In this document: positions 60,027 through 64,000 of the stretch, in pieces | Numbering within the stretch: position 1 is the first letter of the stretch | Layout: every line of letters starts with the position of its first letter | Assembly: GCF_006715095.1 (NCBI RefSeq) | Contig: NZ_VFMO01000001.1 | Location: forward strand, 620,001 to 684,000 | Source: Yimella lutea | Lineage (GTDB): Bacteria > Actinomycetota > Actinomycetes > Actinomycetales > Dermatophilaceae | Direction: 5' to 3' | Length of the DNA: 64,000 nt | Position numbers and translations under genes: made by a program | The notes under the pieces: generated by a model | What the model saw: the letters and a program-made list of their open reading frames with translations, nothing else | Databases searched by the model: none | What the model was told of the DNA's origin: nothing

Positions 60027-60209
60027 TACCGTGACTTCTTCTACTTCAGTCACAACCTCGGTATGACCTACCAGGTGTCCGACACCGACGTCTCCAGCAC
60101 GGACATCCGGTCGGTCGTCCTGCGGCACAGCCTGCTGTCCTACCTGTTCGGCACAGTCATCCTCGCGGCCACGATCAACCCGGTCGCCGGTCTCGTCACC
60201 GGCAATTGA
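60027..60209 (+). pseudogene. C-terminal remnant of DUF1345 membrane protein
   Basis: [20 protein letters not shown] followed by a last hydrophobic helix ([20 protein letters not shown]) matches the end of DUF1345 proteins. Nothing upstream (59758-60026) provides the missing N-terminal 150 residues or so; that stretch shows no gene. The fragment may still be read from the ATG at 60063 but is unlikely to work. Confidence 0.6.
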
Positions 60210-60220
60210 AAGGACTCGAC

Positions 60221-61102
60221 ATGAGTTACGAAACGCTGACCCACACCCTGGACGACGGCGTCCTGACGATCACCCTCGACCGTCCCGAACAGCTGAACGC
60301 CTTCACGGTGACGATGGCCGACGAGCTCGAGCGGTCGTTCCGGGAGGTGAACGACAACGACGACGTCCGCGCGGTGATCGTGACCGGTGCCGGGCGGGCC
60401 TTCTGCGCCGGTATGGATCTGTCGGTGGGTGGCAACGTCTTCGGGCTCGATGAGTCCAAGCGCCCGGGTCTGGCAGACATGGAAGACCTGGCCGATCCGC
60501 GGATTGCACAGGTGCGCGACACCGGCGGACGGGTGACGCTTGCCATCCACGACTGCCGTAAGCCGGTGATCGCGGCCATCAACGGTCCGGCCGTGGGGAT
60601 CGGCGCGACGATGACGTTGGCGATGGACGCGCGTCTGGTGTCGGAGAAGGCGCGGTTCGGGTTGGTGTTCGGCCGGATCGGGATCGTGCCCGAGGCGGCA
60701 TCCACCTGGTTCCTGCCGCGCATCGTCGGCATGGCCGACGCGATCGACCTCATGCTTTCTGCCGACATTCTGGACGCCGAGCAGACCGTCGCTCGGCGTC
60801 TTGCGAACGGCGTGCACGACACCGATGAGTTGCTCGGTGCTGCAAAGGAATTGGCTGACCGATGGACGAAGGGTCGGTCGCCAGTCGGCGTTGCGCTCAC
60901 CCGCCAGATGATCCGGCGCAACAGCGCTTACGAGCACCCGGTCGAGGCACATCGCGTCGATTCGCTCGCGATGTTCTGGACGAGTGTCGGCGACGGCAAG
61001 GAAGGTGTGGCAGCGTTCCTGGGCAAGCGTGCTGCGGAGTACCAAGGACGCGCCTCGCAGCTGCCCGACTTCTACGACGAGTGGCTGTCGCGTGGGCAGT
61101 GA
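60221..61102 (+). CDS. Enoyl-CoA hydratase/isomerase family (crotonase)
   Basis: A 293-residue crotonase. The oxyanion-hole blocks are [16 protein letters not shown] and [33 protein letters not shown] carries the second-site Glu of hydratases. It probably takes part in fatty-acid or branched-chain acyl-CoA breakdown. ATG 60221, with aaaggac 7-12 nt upstream, is preferred to a TTG five codons earlier. It overlaps the next gene by 11 nt. Confidence 0.9.
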   Translation: MSYETLTHTLDDGVLTITLDRPEQLNAFTVTMADELERSFREVNDNDDVRAVIVTGAGRAFCAGMDLSVGGNVFGLDESKRPGLADMEDLADPRIAQVRDTGGRVTLAIHDCRKPVIAAINGPAVGIGATMTLAMDARLVSEKARFGLVFGRIGIVPEAASTWFLPRIVGMADAIDLMLSADILDAEQTVARRLANGVHDTDELLGAAKELADRWTKGRSPVGVALTRQMIRRNSAYEHPVEAHRVDSLAMFWTSVGDGKEGVAAFLGKRAAEYQGRASQLPDFYDEWLSRGQ

Positions 61103-62081
61103 CGCCAAGACGGCGACCAAGGACGAGTCGCTGCTCACCGTCATCGTCGCGTTCGCCGCGAACCTGCTGATCGCGATCGCCAAGACCGTCGTCGCAGTCA
61201 TCACCGCGTCGGCCTCGATGATGGCCGAGGCTGCGCACTCGTGGGCCGACACCGGCAACGAGGTCTTTCTGCTCATCGGCACCCGCAAGGCTGCCAAGAA
61301 ACCGGACGACGATCACCCGCTCGGTTACGGCCGCGTCGGCTACGTCTGGTCGATGTTCGCCGCGTTCGGGTTGTTCACGGTGGGTGCCGCGGTGTCGATC
61401 TGGCACGGTATCCAGTCGCTCGGCGCGACCGAGCAGGAGACCCCGTCCTACCTGTGGGCGTACGTCGTGCTGGCCATCGCGTTCGTGCTGGAAGGAACCT
61501 CGTTCCTGCAGGCCCTGCGGCAGACCCGCAAGAACGCGGCCCGACGGCGGCTCGCGCCGCTGCGGTACATCCACATCACGTCCAACCCGATGCTGCGCGC
61601 GGTGTTCGCCGAGGACGCTTCGGCGTTGATCGGCCTGATCATCGCCGCCTGCGGCATCGGTCTGCATCAGGTGACAGGCGACCCGATCTGGGACGCGATC
61701 GGCTCGATCGTCGTCGGCATCCTGCTCGGCGTCGTCGCGGTCTTTCTGATCGCTCGCAATATGGACTTCCTCACCGGCGAGAACGTCACGCCGCTGGTCC
61801 GGAACGCGGCCCTCGCCGGACTGCTCGATCACCCCGAGGTCGAACGGGTCAGCTACCTGCGCATGGAGTGGATCGGGGCAGACCAGCTGTACTTCGTGGC
61901 CGCCGTCGACCTGATCGGCGACCGCCCGGAGCCGGATCTCGCGCGAACCCTCGCCGGCATCGCCGACGACCTGCAGGAACGTCCTGAGATCGTCCGTGCG
62001 GTACTGACCCTCACCCGTCCGGACGACACCACCGACCTGTGTCCGGGTGAACTGCCGGCCTGGTACCTGGCGGCTCGTTAA
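61092..62081 (+). CDS. Cation diffusion facilitator (CDF) transporter
   Basis: A 329-residue metal efflux protein with six membrane helices. Metal-site motifs are [13 protein letters not shown] (helix 2, HxxxD) and [20 protein letters not shown] (helix 5). A C-terminal cytosolic ferredoxin-like domain follows ([20 protein letters not shown]). It is of the shorter Zn/Mn type. GTG 61092 lies within the end of the crotonase gene, which points to coupled translation. The metal is not deduced. Confidence 0.9.
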   Translation: MGSDAKTATKDESLLTVIVAFAANLLIAIAKTVVAVITASASMMAEAAHSWADTGNEVFLLIGTRKAAKKPDDDHPLGYGRVGYVWSMFAAFGLFTVGAAVSIWHGIQSLGATEQETPSYLWAYVVLAIAFVLEGTSFLQALRQTRKNAARRRLAPLRYIHITSNPMLRAVFAEDASALIGLIIAACGIGLHQVTGDPIWDAIGSIVVGILLGVVAVFLIARNMDFLTGENVTPLVRNAALAGLLDHPEVERVSYLRMEWIGADQLYFVAAVDLIGDRPEPDLARTLAGIADDLQERPEIVRAVLTLTRPDDTTDLCPGELPAWYLAAR

Positions 62082-62120
62082 CCGGTTGCTGCGCGCACGT
62101 GCGTCTGCGAGCGTGACTGC

Positions 62121-63374
62121 ATGAGCGACACCACCATCCGCCGGATCGAACCGGGCGACGCCGACTGGTTCCTGGCTGCGGACGAACTCGTCTGGGCCGA
62201 CGACGAAGCCGGCGATCGGCAGGATCGCCTGCAGAACACCCCGACACGGGCCGGCTTCGCAGCCGAGCAGGACGGTGAACTCGCCGGGATCAGCGCGTCG
62301 TGGGACATCGAGCTGGCGGTGCCGAGCGGGATGACCGGGAGTCGCCTGGTGCCGGCCGAGGGCCTCACCTGGGTCGGCGTCCACCCCGACCACCGTCGCC
62401 GGGGCGTCCTGAGCGCGATGATGCGCCACCACCTGCGTTGGACGCGCGACGAAGGCCGTTCACTCGCCGCGCTCAAGGCGTCCGAGCCCGGCATCTATGG
62501 ACGCTTCGGCTACGGCCTGGCTGCGCAGTCACTCAAGGCGAAGTTCGGCCGGGGCGCCCAGTTCGCCGCTCCCTCAGAGGTTTCCGATCTGGCGGACGCA
62601 ACCCGCACGACCTTCCGGACTGCTTCCCCCGACGACGCGCAGCGATTACACGCACTGATGCGCCGCTGCGCCGTCGAGGGTGCTTGCGGAGCAGTGGTCC
62701 GTCACATCGATGACCTGCGACGGCTGCTCACCGACATACCCGAACAGCGCAGGGACAGGGAGCGTAACCGTCTGTTGTGGGCGACGCGGGACGGCGAGGA
62801 CGTCGGTTACGCCTTGCTGCGCCGCACCCACAAATGGGACGACGGGTTGCCCGGCGGTGAGATCGACGTGTTCATGTTCGGTTCGACCGACACCGGTGCG
62901 CGCCTGGCGCTGATGCGCCGACTCGTCGACTTCGACCTGATGGGTTCGGCCATCAACTGGATGCCGCTGGACGACCCATTGCTGCTGTGGAGCCCGTCGC
63001 CGCGTGGCGTCGGCAGCGGCGTGACCGACTCGTTGTGGCTGCGCATCGTCGACCTGTCCGCCGCTATCGCCGAACGTGGGTTCGCCGCGCCGTGCGACGT
63101 CCGAATCACTGTGCAGGACAAGCTCATCGAAGAGAACGACCGTGTCTGGCACTGGGTGGTCGACGCCGACGGTACGGGTGCCCTCGAGCCGGCGGCGGGC
63201 GAGGCCGACCTCAGTCTCGACATCGTCGACCTCGGTGCTGTCTGGCTCGGCGGTCAGACGCTCGGCGCACGGCACGCTGCCGGCTTCGTCAGGGAAACCA
63301 GCGAAGGAGCGGTCGCTGCCCTGGACGCAGCCTTGCGGACGGCGAGCCAGCCGACGAAGGCGGTCGACTTCTGA
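62121..63374 (+). CDS. Eis-type GNAT acetyltransferase
   Basis: A 417-residue protein of the enhanced-intracellular-survival (Eis) family: an N-terminal GNAT domain with TWVGVHPDHRRRGVLSAMMR (acetyl-CoA loop), a second GNAT-like domain, and a C-terminal sterol-carrier-like domain ending in the region AGFVRETSEGAVAALDAALR. Mycobacterial Eis acetylates aminoglycosides and proteins at several sites; the role here is unknown. The ATG has no strong Shine-Dalgarno. Confidence 0.92.
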   Translation: MSDTTIRRIEPGDADWFLAADELVWADDEAGDRQDRLQNTPTRAGFAAEQDGELAGISASWDIELAVPSGMTGSRLVPAEGLTWVGVHPDHRRRGVLSAMMRHHLRWTRDEGRSLAALKASEPGIYGRFGYGLAAQSLKAKFGRGAQFAAPSEVSDLADATRTTFRTASPDDAQRLHALMRRCAVEGACGAVVRHIDDLRRLLTDIPEQRRDRERNRLLWATRDGEDVGYALLRRTHKWDDGLPGGEIDVFMFGSTDTGARLALMRRLVDFDLMGSAINWMPLDDPLLLWSPSPRGVGSGVTDSLWLRIVDLSAAIAERGFAAPCDVRITVQDKLIEENDRVWHWVVDADGTGALEPAAGEADLSLDIVDLGAVWLGGQTLGARHAAGFVRETSEGAVAALDAALRTASQPTKAVDF

Positions 63375-63380
63375 CCGAGC

Positions 63381-64000
63381 TCAGTCGGCCGGGTGGAAGC
63401 CGGCGTTCTGCGCGGCGGTCTCGTCCACGAACCAGACGTCGGCGTCGCGTTCCCACTCGGCTTCCGATCCGCCACGGAAGGACATCGTGTCCTGCCAGGC
63501 GCGAATCGGGTGGCCGAGCGGCTGCGCGCCGTCATCGATCGCAGCGGCGGAGCCGATGCCGTACCCGCCGTCACGAACCTCGTCGTAGTCGCTGACCCGT
63601 CGCCCGCCGGTGCCGTCGGCACGAGCCCCGCCGGGGAACGGTCCGTCGTGTGGGCCGGGCTCGACCGCCGCCGCCGGGATGTCCGTCGCCGGGAGCTCCT
63701 GCTCCACATCCGGCGTCGAGCGATGCACGCCCGGCAGATCGCCGTCAGGGTTGTCGTCATCGATTCCGATCGAGCGCGGCGTCGCCTCGGCGTGCTCGCG
63801 TCCTGCGCCGGTGTACGCATCACCGGGGGAGTCGGGCACCGCGCCCGCAGCACCGCCGGCGACCGCCGCCTCGTTCTGAGGCTTCTGGTCGACGAGTGCC
63901 TCGTCCGGTGCGTCGTGCGCCTCGATCTCCTCGACGGACTCGACCGTCACCGGGTAGTCGTCGGACGACGTCGTGGTCCCCGCGTACACACCGTCACCGC
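63381..64000 (-). CDS. DUF5709-type protein (5' end outside window)
   Basis: The frame stays open to the window edge, so the gene starts beyond it; the GTG near 63989 is not a secure start. The acidic, disordered-looking first half (SVEEIEAHDAPDEALVDQKP) is followed by a C-terminal block (IRAWQDTMSFRGGSEAEWER, DVWFVDETAAQNAGFHPAD) typical of DUF5709 proteins of actinobacteria. The function is unknown. It converges with the Eis-type gene, 6 bp apart. Confidence 0.8.
   Translation of the reverse strand, partial: GDGVYAGTTTSSDDYPVTVESVEEIEAHDAPDEALVDQKPQNEAAVAGGAAGAVPDSPGDAYTGAGREHAEATPRSIGIDDDNPDGDLPGVHRSTPDVEQELPATDIPAAAVEPGPHDGPFPGGARADGTGGRRVSDYDEVRDGGYGIGSAAAIDDGAQPLGHPIRAWQDTMSFRGGSEAEWERDADVWFVDETAAQNAGFHPAD

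Noticed and set aside
1-64000. CRISPR array or cas genes
   Set aside because: No regularly spaced direct repeats with unique spacers were seen; the repeated units found are palindromic elements scattered or in pairs, and no Cas-like protein is encoded.
1-64000. Long open frames antisense to nearly every core gene (for example 373-1719, 4757-5419, 8643-9260, 9169-9972, 12922-14070, 13625-15202, 17439-18989, 30840-32201 on the minus strand)
   Set aside because: They arise from high GC3 codon use of the real gene, have no recognisable domains and are rich in Arg, Gly, Ala, Pro and His, as expected for shadow frames.

Overview
The window looks like the chromosome of a high-GC Gram-positive actinobacterium, most likely Micrococcales (Dermacoccaceae or a related family is a guess, not a result). 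The signs are very high GC with strong GC3 bias, a mycothiol-type maleylpyruvate isomerase-fold protein, the bifunctional-type dCTP deaminase, a BkdABC set like that of Mycobacterium, a CopD/CtaG fusion, an Eis-type acetyltransferase, YtxH-like and DUF5709 proteins, an EtfD-type membrane Fe-S oxidoreductase and a WXG100-like protein. Many genes that open a transcription unit have a TANNNT hexamer ending 6-8 nt before the start codon and no Shine-Dalgarno, the usual actinobacterial leaderless layout. Nearly all the window is ordinary chromosomal backbone.

Layout. 1-5.4 kb: end of argS, a secreted TAP-type alpha/beta hydrolase lipoprotein, galE and a DivIVA-domain protein. 5.3-10.3 kb: paaI and paaN (phenylacetate catabolism), a Nudix protein, a small membrane protein and hisC. 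10.3-12.6 kb: an island of visibly lower GC with two small membrane proteins, a possible small secreted protein and a frameshifted end of a tyrosine recombinase. 12.6-16.8 kb: bkdABC (branched-chain 2-oxoacid dehydrogenase E1alpha, E1beta, E2) and a DUF3253 gene. 17-25.5 kb: regulators (MerR, AraC, MarR), a VOC protein, an orphan FetB-type permease, a DHA2 exporter and three eroded genes or gene fragments. 25.5-33.5 kb: a CopD/CtaG fusion, a nitrilase-family amidase, a thioredoxin-NHL protein and pta-ackA. 33.9-39.7 kb: a long-form acyl-CoA dehydrogenase, a Fur-family regulator, a PEBP protein, a Pr6Pr membrane protein, an MFS transporter and aroQ. 39.7-43.6 kb: pxpABC (5-oxoprolinase), tRNA-Gly, dcd and a hydrolase. 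43.6-50.6 kb: a four-gene osmoprotectant-type ABC importer and a heterodimeric ABC exporter. 50.6-54.9 kb: a two-gene WXG100-like/lipase unit and etfD. 55-64 kb: cysK-epsC, hup, a YtxH-like gene, tRNA-Ser, nnrD, a phosphatase, a crotonase, a CDF transporter, an Eis-type acetyltransferase and the end of a DUF5709 gene.

How the genes work together. Several operons are tightly coupled by 4-nt start/stop overlaps: pta-ackA, pxpA-pxpB-pxpC, the opuC-type set, the exporter pair, marR-MFS, araC-VOC and the lipase pair. The acyl-CoA dehydrogenase and etfD, both steps of fatty-acid oxidation electron flow, carry similar palindromic operators (TTACTG-GG-CAGTAA and TACTCGCGAGTA), which suggests one TetR-type regulon. 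bkdABC, the acyl-CoA dehydrogenase, the crotonase and pta-ackA are all consistent with acyl-CoA breakdown and overflow to acetate.

The most unusual feature is the set of palindromic repeats. At least eight families lie between genes, mostly at convergent ends. Some have entered coding sequence: two tandem copies of one family and one degenerate copy of another form the interdomain linkers of BkdC, one supplies the C-terminal tail of the Fur-family protein, and others make up much of a small ORF next to paaI. The best candidate for an undescribed system is the leaderless two-gene unit of a WXG100-like protein and an alpha/beta hydrolase with a YxxxD motif, which looks like a type VII secretion substrate pair away from any ESX core genes.
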